Assembly (NCBI GenBank): GCA_958510825.1
Contig: OY294047.1
Location: 38,014,229-38,078,228, forward strand
Reading direction: 5' to 3'
Length of the DNA: 64,000 nt
Source of the DNA: Brachypterus glaber
Taxonomy: Eukaryota; Arthropoda; Insecta; Coleoptera; Kateretidae
Below the pieces are notes generated by a model. It was given only the letters and a program-made list of their open reading frames with translations, had not been told where the DNA came from and did no database searches. Made by a program: the position numbers and the translations under genes. Numbering within the stretch: position 1 is the first letter of the stretch; each line of letters starts with the position of its first letter. Below are positions 46,540 through 57,999 of this stretch, one piece after another.

Positions 46540-47000
46540 ATTGTACGGTGATTCCGAATTAAAAAAAAATCAAAAACCATCTAAGACAAAAAATTCTTGG
46601 ATATAAATTTGTTTCATGAAAAAATAAGCAATTTTTTTTTTATCTGTCATATGTCACGATTTTGTAAACAAAACAAAAACAAAATCAAGTTCTAGGAGGG
46701 GAAGATCCCTATTGTTTTTAAAGTAATCCCCCCAAAAACAAAAAAGTTATGAGCTAAAAGAATATTCCGATTAATGTAATTTTTTCAGGAATAATTTATT
46801 TTATTTTAAGGACCAACTCTACAAAAACAAATTAAAAAAAAATAAAATTTTTTGATTTTTTCTTATTTTTTTTTATTTTTTCGCTTTTCGCAAAAAGAAA
46901 GTTTAATAAAATAAAATTGAAAAATTAAAAAAAAAATAGTATTTGGGAAATACTATATATCATTTACTGTGAATAATAAATAATGGAATGCGTAGCATAT
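46540..47000 (-). repeat. Dispersed repeat family C, copy 1
   Basis: CTAGAATAATATTGTACGG, AAAAATTCTTGGATATAAAT, AAAATCAAGTTCTAGGAGGG and AAAGTAATCCCCCCAAAAAC are the reverse complement of blocks at 58230-58640, and it ends with TAATGGAATGCGTAGCAT as does 60020-60275. Confidence 0.65.
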
Positions 47001-47741
47001 CTTCACGGCTGGTTATTGATTTAGTATGCATTATATTTTTAAATAAAGTTTCAACTCTTTGTTTTTTAAGTAAATATTAAATTCCTAAAAATTAACACAT
47101 CATAGCAAAATATAAAAATCCACAGTAGCAAAGAAAAATCAATCGACACACACACAAGGCCAATAATAAATGACAAAAATCGTCCATCCATACCCGTAGG
47201 TTATTGTCGGCTTGTAAGGGGGTGGTTACGGGGCGAATTCAAACCTAGGCGCGGGACGTGGGGGGCTCGCTGGAGAAAACAACCCGACTGTTGACGTTGA
47301 TGGATTGTATTTCGTACAAATGCCAAATTGTGAAAAGAAGAGTAGAAGCAGCAGAGTGACGGCGGCGTAGCACCCCGTGCATACCGGCGAGTTGTTGAAC
47401 GCGAGAGAACAAGCCATCGTGTTTTTTTAATTGCTTCGCAAGTAGTCCTGTATTCCTCGTAAAAAAATAGTGTGCTTACTAAGAAGTTTCCAATAATATA
47501 AATATTTTTAGCACATTTTGCTGTCCTACCTTTAAAGGTATCAATTTTTTTTAACCGCATTTATATGGCTTTCCAAATTGTTTTTAGCGAAAATTTGCAT
47601 TGTTGTTATTTTCTTCTTCTAAAATGACAGTGAATTTATTCCCTAAATATAGAAGTAATATTTTATTACAAAACTCGATATTGGAAAAACCAAAACTTAA
47701 GACAGGCCAAAATATTCATAAAATATGAACCTGAACGAACA
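47001..47741. other. Intergenic DNA with the most GC-rich unique island
   Basis: About 47185-47420 is unusually GC-rich (GCGCGGGACGTGGGGGGCTC, GTGACGGCGGCGTAGCACCC). Overlapping minus-strand ORFs (47201-47560 and 47226-47417) exist but show no known domain, and their overlap is what GC-rich sequence gives by chance. It could be a 5' untranslated exon/promoter or an enhancer. Confidence 0.4.
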
Positions 47742-48120
47742 AGAAAGTTACTCGATCTCAGCAAAGTGGACCTAAAGACCTATACAGGGCTGTTAACCGG
47801 ACACTGCCCGTTAAGATATCATCTTAAAAAAATGGGAAAATCTGAAATCTAGATTTGCCGTTAATGCTCAGAAGCACCAGAAACGGCCGAACACATTATG
47901 TGCTTCTGCTCGCAAAAGGCTACAATATCTAGAACAGGTATACCCAAGCCCTGCAGATATTTCCCAAGTAGCCCCCAAAAAACTCTTAGGCTTCTTTGGA
48001 AGCCTAAAGTTTGATGTGGACTAAATTGCAAAGGGGATTCACAATAAATCTCATTGGTCCCAGTGATTTGAAAGGCAGTACCACCATGCCTTACAACCCC
48101 ACTTATATTGTATTGTAATA
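47742..48120 (+). mobile_element. Non-LTR retrotransposon 3' fragment (RNase-H-type family), plus strand
   Basis: The translation gives KLLDLSKVDLKTYTGLLTGH then CPLRYHLKKMG, two in-frame stops around a zinc knuckle (ICR, CSEAPETAEHIMCFC), then a shifted frame with LGFFGSLKFDVD before a stop and 3' UTR. The TGLLTGHCPLRYHL block and C...H...C knuckle mark the C-terminus of insect RNase-H-bearing LINEs. Related to, but distinct from, the insert at 31248-31870. Confidence 0.75.
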
Positions 48121-48299
48121 TTTTATTATATTTATTTTTTTACCAATCATCTACAGGAAAATGTAAGAAAAGTAGTTTTAAGATTATTTCTTTTTATATT
48201 TTCCCTCATTTTCTTTTAATTTAATTTACTTTTTGGTATATCTTTTAGCTGGTTTACAATATTCTTAGCTACACTCTGAAGTGTAACATATGATTTGGG

Positions 48300-48640
48300 T
48301 CCCTATAACGAGTATAAATATAAATAAATAAATATAAATATAAATTTATTTATTTATCGTATGGAATCTGCATATTTATAATCTTATGTTACTCAAATGA
48401 ACTATTAACATTTGAACTATAGGTCTATGTCTAGTTGGTTGATCCAATCCAGGGTCTTTGGGCTGGCCATCATGATGTCTTCCCAGGTACCGCTAAACTT
48501 TCTTGTGGGACAGACCAGGACAATGTGTTGTGTAGTTTGTTCTGGTGCTCCACAGTCGCACTGTGGGCTGTCAGTAAGTCCCCATTTATGAAATAGAAAC
48601 TTACATCTAGCATGGCCAGTTCTTATTATAAATAAATAGT
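48300..48640 (-). mobile_element. Non-LTR retrotransposon 3' fragment, minus strand
   Basis: The minus strand reads TGHARCKFLFHKWGLTDSPQ, CDCGAPEQTTQHIVLVCP and IMMASPKTLDWINQLDIDL before a stop (about 48430-48625). The CDCG...H...C knuckle and the WI.LDI.L end are typical of LINE C-termini. The 3' side ends in AAATAAAT-type repeats (48300-48360). It is 5'-truncated, and faces the plus-strand LINE fragment just upstream. Confidence 0.75.
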
Positions 48641-48886
48641 ATGAACATGAACGTAGAGAATATGAACAAAATGGTACCCAACATGAAATATTTTTCCTAC
48701 ATTTTACCTTTTGCGAAATCTTTTAAGTTTGCCAACTCCTTGCGTAATATACTATTAACTAACATTGACAGGTTCCCTTTTTTTTAGGCTATTACTGTAA
48801 AATAATGGAATATAATAATTAATTAATAAGTAATTATTACTTCAATATTTAACTTATATTAACCAAATTATATTTAATATTGTTTA

Positions 48887-49431
48887 GGGTTATTTGTGAT
48901 AAACACTCGGAAATGAAGCAAATAAAAACTTTATTGCATTACATAATCATGCCAAAGTTTCACCTAATATTTAGGCTTCTTCAGGGCTAAAAAGACATAA
49001 AAATTATAAAACTTTTTGGACATAACTTGGACATTATATCTATAAATTTGGATAAAGTGTTGTTCCAGTGTTTAAAATAATTATATTTTGATATATTAAT
49101 TAAATATTTTTGTAAAATTATTTAAATCCACAAATAGAACATATATCATTTAATATTTTTAATTTAATTAAAGTAAATACTACTTAAATTACAGGTGTCA
49201 GTTTTATAGTTAATGGAGTTCGGATTCTTTTTTATATGCACCATTTCAAGAAAACTTCTTTTTTTATTATTACTAACCCTCTCTAAAATTTCTATATCTT
49301 CTAATTAAAATTAAAATATTAGGTGAAACGTTGGCATGATTATGTAATGCAATAAAGTTTTTATTTTCTTCATTTTATCACAAATAACCCTAAATAAATT
49401 TCAAGAAGCATTCTGTAGGAAATATTATTTT
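48887..49431 (-). mobile_element. Penelope-like element remnant with inverted terminal repeats and 16-bp TSD
   Basis: The insert is flanked by the exact 16-bp duplication TATTTAATATTGTTTA (48871-48886 and 49432-49447). Terminal sequences GGGTTATTTGTGATAAA and TTTATCACAAATAACCC face each other. Minus-strand 49164-49301 encodes RSFLEMVHIKKNPNSIN and TDTCNLSSIY before a stop, matching the C-terminal end of the Penelope GIY-YIG endonuclease. On the minus strand the left arm has CTGAAGA, a CCTAA/TTAGG hairpin and GAAAC, a hammerhead-like core. The reverse transcriptase part is missing. Confidence 0.85.
49164..49301 (-). pseudogene. Penelope-like endonuclease C-terminal fragment
   Basis: An open minus-strand stretch of 45 codons ending in TAA. 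FLEMVHIKKNPNSIN and NLSSIY match the C-terminal motif of Penelope-like polyproteins (GIY-YIG nuclease end). There is no upstream frame, so it is a deletion remnant within the 48887-49431 insert. Confidence 0.8.
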
Positions 49432-49507
49432 TATTTAATATTGTTTAAAAATTATTGCAGAAAATTGCTAATTGCCAATTTGGATTGAAATACTATTACA
49501 CAACACA

Positions 49508-49785
49508 GGCACGGCGTAGTGGCTAGCGGGTGTATATAGCAAGCCTACAAGCGTGAGTTCGATTCTCACTGGAGCCGATTTTCCTTTTTCAGGTAATTAA
49601 AAATTGAAATTTGGCGAAGGCAATAAGTAAAAAGGACACTCCCTATAAACTGGTTTGAAAGTCAGTATAAGCCGGTGGTTCCCTCTTCTACTAGCCCACA
49701 CAAGTCATGGACTTAGGGGATCCTTAATTAAGTAGAAGAGTACGAGGTTAAACAAAAAAAACAAAAGCAAACAAACTAACCGTGA
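49508..49785 (+). mobile_element. tRNA-derived SINE, copy 4
   Basis: The head GGCGTAGTGGCTAGCGGG and B box GAGTTCGATTCTCACTGG are followed by the family body and an AAAC-rich tail. It lies 60 bp past the Penelope-like insert at 48887-49431. Confidence 0.8.
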
Positions 49786-50176
49786 GAAGAAAGTTACAAA
49801 ATTGTAAGTAACGCCTTACTAGTTTTTCTTTGGTCATAGAAAAAAAAATGTCTGCCAAACATATGCGAAGAGTAACTAGGGTCTAGATCAATTATCGTAT
49901 CGGGGTTGGCTGCCTACTATGCGAATAACCCAAATAGAACCCGCCGATTTACTTAGCCCCGATTCCCTTTTGCTGCTGTTTACTTACTAAAACCACCGAT
50001 ACTATGATGCATCGAATGTTTAAAATTCACACAAATCGCGAAATTCCCACGACTTAAAGCGATAGAGTGAAAGTTTAAACAGAAGAAAGATTAGAAAAGC
50101 ATCACTTTAACCCCTTTATCACATTTAAAACTATTATCAGTATTGAAATAACAGGGTCCAAACTTTATTAATTACA
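49786..50176. other. Unique GC-richer intergenic block
   Basis: 49880-50100 has no repeat partner here and holds ATCGTATCGGGGTTGGCTGC, AACCCGCCGATTTACTTAGC and ATGATGCATCGAATG. A candidate conserved element. Confidence 0.35.
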
Positions 50177-51025
50177 TACAGTGCGTGCATTAAGTCTGGA
50201 ATCACCCGATTAACTTTTTAGTTACAAGTAAAACACAAAAACCCTCGGATAGGTCGATTTTTATTTTTAATTTTGCATTGTAATAAAAGTTATTAAAATT
50301 TGCACCCCCTTGCACCCTCACCCCCCAACTTTTTTTTTTCAAATAGCAACCTACCCCTTGTGACACTTCGTTGGAAAGGTAATTTAATAAGCTTTCCAAC
50401 AGTGTATAATAAAGCCTAATTTGGTAAAGGGCTAATGATAAAATGCACAATTTACTTTATTATAAAGACATGTAAAGTATAACTTTAGTTCACTATAAAT
50501 GTTCAAATTGATGTCCTTCAGCTCTTTGATAGTGGACAGTAAAAAAACGGGATTAAAATCGATTAAATAGTAAACATAAAATTGGTCAATAAAAAGAAAA
50601 AAAATTGCATTTTTCAACAGGGTATAAAATATTACAATAAGTTTAAAACAACCTTATTTAGATTCTCAGGAAGGTGCCAAATAGGAAATAGGGCAACAAT
50701 TACCATATTATGCGTAATATTTCACACAAACAATGTTTAAATAAAACATGCGTTTTTTCTTAGACCCTTTAACAAATTAGGCTTTATCATACACTGTTGG
50801 AAAGCTTATTAAATTACCTTTCCAATGATGTATCACAAGGGGTAGGTTGCTATTTGAAAAAAAAAGTTGGGGGGTGAGGGTGCAAGGGGGTGCCAATTTT
50901 GATAACTTTTTTTAGACCAAAATTTGCAGAATTAAAAATATAAATCGACCTGTCCGAGGATTTTTGTATTTTACTTGTAACTAAAAAGTTATTTGGGTGA
51001 TTCCAGACTTAATGCACGCACTGTA
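50177..51025. mobile_element. TA-flanked foldback element, 849 bp
   Basis: TACAGTGCGTGCATTAAGTC at the left is mirrored by GACTTAATGCACGCACTGTA at the right. Arms of about 250 bp include TGGAATCACCC, AACTTTTTAGTTACAAGTAA, CACCCCCTTGCACC and AGCTTTCCAACAGTGTAT with complements. TA ends suggest Tc1/mariner-type mobilisation. ORFs inside are not genes. Confidence 0.8.
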
Positions 51026-51420
51026 TAAACAAGAATAAGTTCTTATTCATATAAATTAGTCAACTATTAAATTACTACCCTACTAATTCCATAAAAAAGA
51101 ATAATTTATAGTCTCTGGAAAATTTCCACTTTTCAGATACGATGTTTCGGAATTTACAAGGCGATATGTATTTTAAAGTATTAAAGTTCCCTTTCGTAAA
51201 TTCTAATTTTTATGTTTTAAAGTTATTAACCCCGTAATCCAATTATGAATAGATTCATTTGTTAATATATAATTTCATTTCAATTTTTGTTTCATAATTT
51301 TCTTAGGTTAAATCGTGTTTCACATTGACTTAACTGTAATAAATCTATAAAGCTACATCTTCTTAAGGCACATGTATTCTAATTTTTATAAAAATTATAA
51401 TTTAGTTATTGAAAGTAATG

Positions 51421-53157
51421 CACGGTTCGCAAAAAAGGTCAAATAAAATAAAAAATTGCCCAAGAACTTTGAAAATAAAATTTGATTCTTGGCCCTTTCC
51501 TTAAATAGGAAAAGCAAAAATTAAAAAATTTCAACGACAAAATTTTTTTTTATCGCACTTTTTTTTTTGAGTATTATAAAATAGATACACGCTGATTTAT
51601 AATTTTCCAAATTCACCAATATTTGCTACAGTTTACTTTTTTCTGCTTACACTTTTTACCTGTAACTCAAAAATTAAATTTTAAATAATATCTAACAAAT
51701 AGGACCCCCTTGGGGGGCCTTAAAGAGGACGAAAGCCTAAATTTTTAAATTTTTCTGGGTTTATCTTGTATGCTCTATTTATATACCAATATAAGCTATT
51801 CAGTAGTATATTAAATATTTTTTTAAATAGGGAGGTTTGGGGGTACTCGAGCCAATTTTCAGATTTTTTTTTAGAATTTTAATGTACAAAAAATATTATA
51901 ATATTATAAATATTTTCTAGATATTGTAAGAGTGTTTAAAATGTCGGTTTGGGGGTTAATTATTATATAATATATAATATATATTATATTATATATTATT
52001 ATTATTATATATTAATATAAAAAAGATATATAATAATAATATTATTATGTACGCGTACGTGCCAAATTTGGTTTATATTTTCCTGAAAGTTGTTAAAGAA
52101 GTCTCTTATAAGAGACTTACTTTATCTAATTATTATACATACATAATTATGTACATAATATTTCTATAATACATTATGCCTAAAACTTTAAAATCTCTAC
52201 TTTCGGCTTAAAGAAGAGATATCAGACGATCGGAAGAAAAAGAAAAAACATTTTAAAACTTACTTTACAAATCAATTTTTTTTGAAAGGTTCGAAGGTAT
52301 ATAGTAGGTTTATAAGAGACTTCTTTAACAACTTTCAGGAGAAATATAAACCAAATTTGGCACGTACGCGTACATAATAATATTATTATATATCTTTTTT
52401 ATATTAATATATAATATATCATATAATAATATATATTATATACATAGGCGTAACGAGGGGGGGCTTAGGGGGGCTTAGCCTCCCAATATTTTCTAAGCCC
52501 CCCCAAATCAAACTATAAAGGTCTCACAGACAGACAAACTTAAAAACTTGACTATTTTTTAGGGGCTCAAGCCCCCCCCCCCAAAATTTGGACCTGGTTA
52601 CGCCTCTGATTATATAATATATAATAATTAACCCCCAAACCGACCTTTTAAACACTCTTTTACAATATCTAGAAAATATTTATAATATTATAATATTTTT
52701 TGTACATTAAAATTCTAAAAAAAAATCTGAAAATTGGCTCGAGGCCCCACAAAACCCCCTATTTAAAAAAAAATTAATATACTAGTAAAATAGCTTATAT
52801 TGGTATATAAATGGAGCATACAAGATAAACCCAGGAAAATTTAAAAATTTAGGCTTGCGTCCTCCCAAGGGGGTCCTATTCGTTAGATATTATTTAAAAT
52901 TTAATTTTTGAGTTACCGGTAAAAAGTTTAAGCAGAAAAATTAAACTGTAGCAAATACTGGTGAATTGGGAAAATTATAAATCAGCGTGTATCTATTTTA
53001 TAATACTCAAAACAAAAAAGTGCGATAAAAAAAAATTTTGTCGTTCAAATTTTTTAATTTTTGCTTTTCCTATTTAAGGAAAGGGCCAGGAATCAAATTT
53101 TATTTTCAAAGTTCTTGGACAATTTTTTATTTTATTTGACCTTTTTTGCGAACCGTG
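51421..53157. mobile_element. Giant foldback element (1.74 kb) with a nested MITE
   Basis: CACGGTTCGCAAAAAAGGTC at the left end is matched exactly by GACCTTTTTTGCGAACCGTG at the right. Arms of about 650-850 bp are near mirror images: GATTCTTGGCCCTTTCCTTA, TATTTAAAATTTAATTTTTG-like, GGGTTAATTATTATATAATA and ACGCGTACGTGCCAAATTTG all have complements. The right arm is interrupted by a MITE at 52446-52605. No transposase ORF. Confidence 0.8.
52446..52605. mobile_element. Small G-rich MITE nested in a foldback arm
   Basis: Bounded by AGGCGTAAC and GTTACGCCT; interior GGGGGGGCTTAGGGGGGCTT faces TAAGCCCCCCC and AAGCCCCCCCC. Comparison with the left arm shows an uninterrupted AT tract at the same place. 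Confidence 0.7.
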
Positions 53158-53162
53158 AATTG

Positions 53163-53275
53163 ATGGTTTACCCAGTCATTAACACTAAACTAAGAATTTG
53201 ACCAATGAAATGTCAGAATTATAAGACACATTTTATTGGTTAAAATTTTTTTTTAGTATTGATAGGTAAATCAGA
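53163..53275. repeat. Short foldback repeat
   Basis: GTTTACCCAGTCATTAACAC and TGACCAATGAAATGT face ACATTTTATTGGTTAAAATT and TATTGATAGGTAAATC. It directly follows the 1.74-kb foldback. Confidence 0.5.
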
Positions 53276-56076
53276 CCTAATATACTTATTATTTTTTTTA
53301 ATGTATGCTATAAATATAATAAATATTAAAAAATAATACCAACTTTTTACAAATTATAATATGATCTAAAGATTTCTAAAAAAATATCACATATCTACAA
53401 TAATTTTATAAAGCGAAATATTTTAACACGTTAAGCTTATAAGCTTATAAGGCACGTATTTAAATTTTTACTACCTACAATAGGGCATTGCAAAAAACGC
53501 TTTTTTCTTATTTTTCAAATGCACCCATCATATCTTGTTTCAATTGAAAATCTATGCTTGCATACCAAATTTCAGGTTACTTGAACATTTTTTGACCCAA
53601 CTCAGTTATAATAATGAGGTATTTGTATTGTTTAATTTCTTGTCTACATTGTTACAGTTTTAAGGACAAAACAAACCCTGCAGATATGTAATGCTACGCA
53701 TTTCATTATATACTATTAAGAGTGGATGGTATATTGTAATTTCCCAAATAACGCAACAAATAAAATAGTTTTTTTTTAATTCTTCCCAACCCAACACATT
53801 TTTTTATCTTTGTAGGAGAGTCACACACCCCGTCCTTAGAAGACCCATTTTTGATAGAGTGAAAGTTATAAATGTTATTGGTGGCTTTATTTTGTGAAAA
53901 TGCGTATTTTCGGTAAAACAACTTATAATATACAAATGAATAGTAAAAAATAACATTTACATTTTTTTATTAACAATAAAAACCTTCACTATTTTTTAGG
54001 TAGATTTTTAATTAATCAAAGAAGAGTTCTGGAAACGATATACCTAATATGTATCGTTTTTTTACGATGTCTTGTTTTCTCTACATGTGAGGAGCCCAAT
54101 TTCAAAACGCAGGTTTGCCTTTGTGACATAGCTGCTTGTTAATTAATAATTAACTTAAATTGTCCACTATTGATCTGCATGCCTATAGCGTCAAGCTGCT
54201 ATGTCACCAAGTCAAAAATGGCGCTTTTAAATTCACCTTCTAACCTAATATCACTACACTTTATTTCAACAAACAGCCATGATCATTGATCAACTTTGTT
54301 GTCACTTTCACTATGCTCCTTATTGAATATTTTTTTCTTGAACCATTAGTTTGTAACTTATTTATTGTGCTTTAATGAAAGTGTTTCAAATCTTGCTACC
54401 TGCACCAAAAATTCACTTAACATGGGTATTTTAAAAGGAACTAGGTCAATTTTCTTCACCTTACTAAACGTATTAATTCAGTATCTTTTTGCAAAAAAAT
54501 TGTTATATTAGGTACTTAAATTTTGCAAATTTTTAAAATGTGACGTCAAGTAAAAAAGATAGATAAAAGCATTTCGTAAAGTCCAAACAAATGTTGATAT
54601 AGTCTGTTTGCATCTAAATTATTTAACAATAAACTAAAGGAAAATTTTAGGGATTCAAAATAAAAAAAGCATGACATTGTTACCAATTACTGTCACTTAA
54701 AAAACAACTGCTACCAATATTTGGTTTAGAAAATTTTCTAAAATCACAATATATCATGATATCAACGCGATTATTTTTGTAAAAAATAATCCTTGTAACT
54801 TATTGATACAGTCAATTTGAGTTTCCAACCCATAGACAAAGAACATAGATGAGCTTTCATCTCAAGGTTATATACAAATTTACGAGTCCTCCATTTTGAT
54901 AGGAAGTTGCGTCAGAAATCAGCCGGGAAATTTAAATTAGTGGGTAAAATGTAAATAAATAAACGACATAACCTTACTTTTTAATGTTTTCTTATGTTAT
55001 TAAAAAAAAATCAAACTTACCTAAAAAATATGATACTGCTGTCTGCAGGTAGCAGTCGTTTTATGTTTCTACAACTTTTTATAAAACACGTCATTGCAAA
55101 GACTTTACTAGTTCTTTGAAAAAGCACTATAAAATATACAAAAAACACACAAAGACTTTAAAAGTTCAAAAACGCTATTATATAGTTATAATAAAATAAA
55201 ATGTTCACCCTTCTAGCACAAAACACCAAACGCGTAGAAAAAATAACAGAAAAACCTCAAAAACAAACTCAAAACATACATAAATTAGGTTATGTTAACC
55301 TGTTGCACGAATATGTTAGAGGTGTGTGCGAAGAATTATATTTTTATATTTAAATTACTGGTAAAAATAAATAAATATCTGTGTAGTATAACATATTGAT
55401 TTAGTTTTTACATATATAACAAACTGTTGCAATAAAACAACGACAAAAATAAACTTTTACTGACTACTGAAGTGAAATGAAAAGACACATCTCTAACAAA
55501 GAAAATATTCCTATCTAACGCAAGGTTACCAACATAAAATATATATTTTTTTACTTTATGTTGGACAATTGGAATCAAAATGGAGGACGCATTTAGTCGG
55601 GAAGCAGAAGTATGCGCAGACGGTCAAAAATTTATTTGTTTATTTTGTCTTTGTTCCCACCCCAAAATAAAATCCGAAGAGCCGTCCATGCGTCTTTTTG
55701 CAAATGTCGAAATATTTTCTGGAGAATTCCTATTGCATTATTTCCCTAGAAAATGTGTATTCCTCAGTCCGTAAAGTCGGGAGTGCTTAAAATTCAGTTT
55801 CAAATAACCTGACAGCAGACAGAAACAGACAGGCCATGCAAATTGAATTGCGGAATTGTAACACATTCTTTTTTGAACGGCTGAATGTCCATTACTCATC
55901 CTAACGGTTGTAATGTCGACGGAATACACAAAGAATGAAAGGAAAGACGAACTTAAATGACAGGGTCGTGTTGTTGAAGGTCTGTACAAAGAAAATACGA
56001 TGTAATTAAAAAAAAAGGATTTTTCCTTCTGTTTAGGGGATTTCTATGAAAATCGGTTAACTTTATGTTATACACA
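53276..56076. other. Long intergenic stretch
   Basis: Mostly AT-rich and without recognised repeats other than the hairpin at 54120-54208. 55575-56000 is GC-richer, with ORFs on both strands (55580-55774 plus, 55738-55989 minus) that show no family motif. A candidate regulatory block. Confidence 0.35.
54120..54208. other. Isolated hairpin of about 85 nt
   Basis: GTGACATAGCTGCTTG and CAAGCTGCTATGTCAC pair over 15 of 16 positions around a loop of roughly 52 nt. It was not seen elsewhere in the window. It could be a remnant palindromic element or a structured RNA. Confidence 0.4.
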
Positions 56077-56812
56077 TACCGGGTGTCCCAACTCTATTTA
56101 CTCAGCGATTTTCTCGAAAACTAAAAGAGATAATCAAGTTCTTCGAACACCATCTTAAATGATACAACCTAAACTATCTTTTAGAATATATTTGATACCT
56201 TCAGCTCTTAAAATGTGGGCAGGGGGGCATGGGGGGGATTTTTTTTAAATAAAAAGGGGGGTCGTGTGATACATCATTTTAAAGCAAATAAAATTCTCTA
56301 TTGGACTGTATATTTTTAATTTTTTAAATGTTTTTTTTTTTAAGCTTTTGATTTTTTAATTTTTAGTGCTAAAAAATGCCATTTTTTAAGTTTTTTTTTT
56401 TGAATTTTTTTTATTAATGTCAATTAAAATTAGTTTAAAAGTATAAATTATGTTTTTCATCATGAAATTAGTAATTTTTATAAAATTGTTTGATTTTTTA
56501 GAGAAATTTTAACAAAAATACCTATTTTCAACCCTATTTTAAACCCAAAAAAAAAAAATGTTTAAAAAATAAAAAAATTTATAGTTAAATGGAGAATTTT
56601 ATAAGCTTTAAAATGATGTATCACACGGCCCTCCTTTCTATTTAAAAAAATGTCCCTCTAAGCCCCCTGCCCACATTTGAAGAGCTGAAAGTATCAAATA
56701 TATGCTAAAAGATAGTTTAAGTTGTCTAATTTAATATGGTTTTCTCAGAACTGGATTATCTCTTTTAGTTTACGAGAAAATCGCTGGGTAAATAGAGTTG
56801 GGACACCCGGTA
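56077..56812. mobile_element. Foldback element with the same core but different ends
   Basis: Its ends are CCGGGTGTCCCAACTCTATT and the complement, flanked by TA. The inner arms (ATATTTGATACCTTCAGCTC, AAAATGTGGGCAGGGGGGC, TCACACGGCC) match the cores of 474-1137 and 13891-14617, although the outer about 90 bp per side (ending GCGATTTTCTCG) are unrelated to theirs. Confidence 0.8.
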
Positions 56813-57999
56813 TATTTAAAATTCTATCAGACGTATTTAATAAATATGGCTATTATTTAACAGCTAAATACTTTATGGTCCTAATAATAAATAAATTATA
56901 TATCAAATTAGGATTATTTTAAAATTCCTCCTTACTTACTTAAAATATCAGTCCCTTATCCTGTCACGACTTCAATTATTAATAATTAAATTCTTATATT
57001 TTTAAAATTATTAGGTTTATACAGTTGTTTTATTTTTAAATATTTTTAAGGATACTCTCTAAAGTGTTGAGAATCAATTAATTTAAATTCGTAAATAATT
57101 TTTATCACTTTTTTTTGGAGTTAAAGTATCGTACTCAACATTTCGTGCGTCAGTCCCTTGACACATGTGAAATTTCAAAATTTGCATTTTTTTTGCAGTG
57201 CTCAAAAGTTAATAGTCTATTATCTATACACGAACGACTTAAAGTTAGCAGCAAACACCATTTGTTGCGAGTGAGCCATTTCGAATTTAGTGCTAGAGAC
57301 GTGCTTGTGTTGAGAATACGAGGTGGGGACGGTCAATATATTAGTCCCTTGGTGAGTAACTTTACTTACTTTTCAGATGAATTTGAGTCACATGGTTTTT
57401 ATTCTTAATTCTGTTCTTTAATAACATTTTTAATGAAAAACGGGTTGAATATAATGTATTTAAAAGGAACAGACACTTATATGATTTTTTTGCCAAGCTG
57501 TGAATAAAATTTTTTTTCCGGTAATTTTATTTCGGTCATATTTTCCAAAATATTAAAAAAGTCGATGTAAATTCTGAGAACGGATGCGAGAGACGAAGGG
57601 GCGGACAATTGCGGGATCCTATAAGGGTTTCCATTTTAATTTTTAAGGTACGAAACCCTAACAAAGTATAACATAATTTCAGTTTTTTATTTAATTTCAA
57701 ACACATGTAATTCTTTTGTTCGAGTACCTATCATACAATCACTCTTGGTATTAAACCAGTTACAGATGTTCTATTGTTTTTCGAGAGTCTAGATCGATAT
57801 CTAATTGATAGACACAACAATAAAACATTCATTAAGATATTTTAATTGCTTTTTAAGTAAGGGTGCTGTCTTTGCGTCTATCATATCAAAACTTACGCGA
57901 TTAATGAAGACTTGTCCACATTTTTAAGAAAAGTTAATTCTGCAGATAAATAGTACTTGAAAAAAAAAATGTTTAAAAAAAAAGAAATTAAAAAAGCTC
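56813..57999. other. Intergenic DNA
   Basis: The 97-codon plus-strand ORF at 57115-57408 (first residues MELKYRTQHF) has no recognisable domain and no neighbouring exon evidence. 57565-57640 is GC-richer (CGAGAGACGAAGGGGCGGAC). Confidence 0.3.

Noticed and set aside
47201..47560. 119-codon minus ORF in the GC island
   Set aside because: Overlapping frames in GC-rich DNA, low-complexity composition, and no known motif.
57115..57408. 97-codon ORF beginning MELKYRTQHF
   Set aside because: No domain, no exon signals and no repeat or gene homology recognised; in AT-rich DNA this length can arise by chance.
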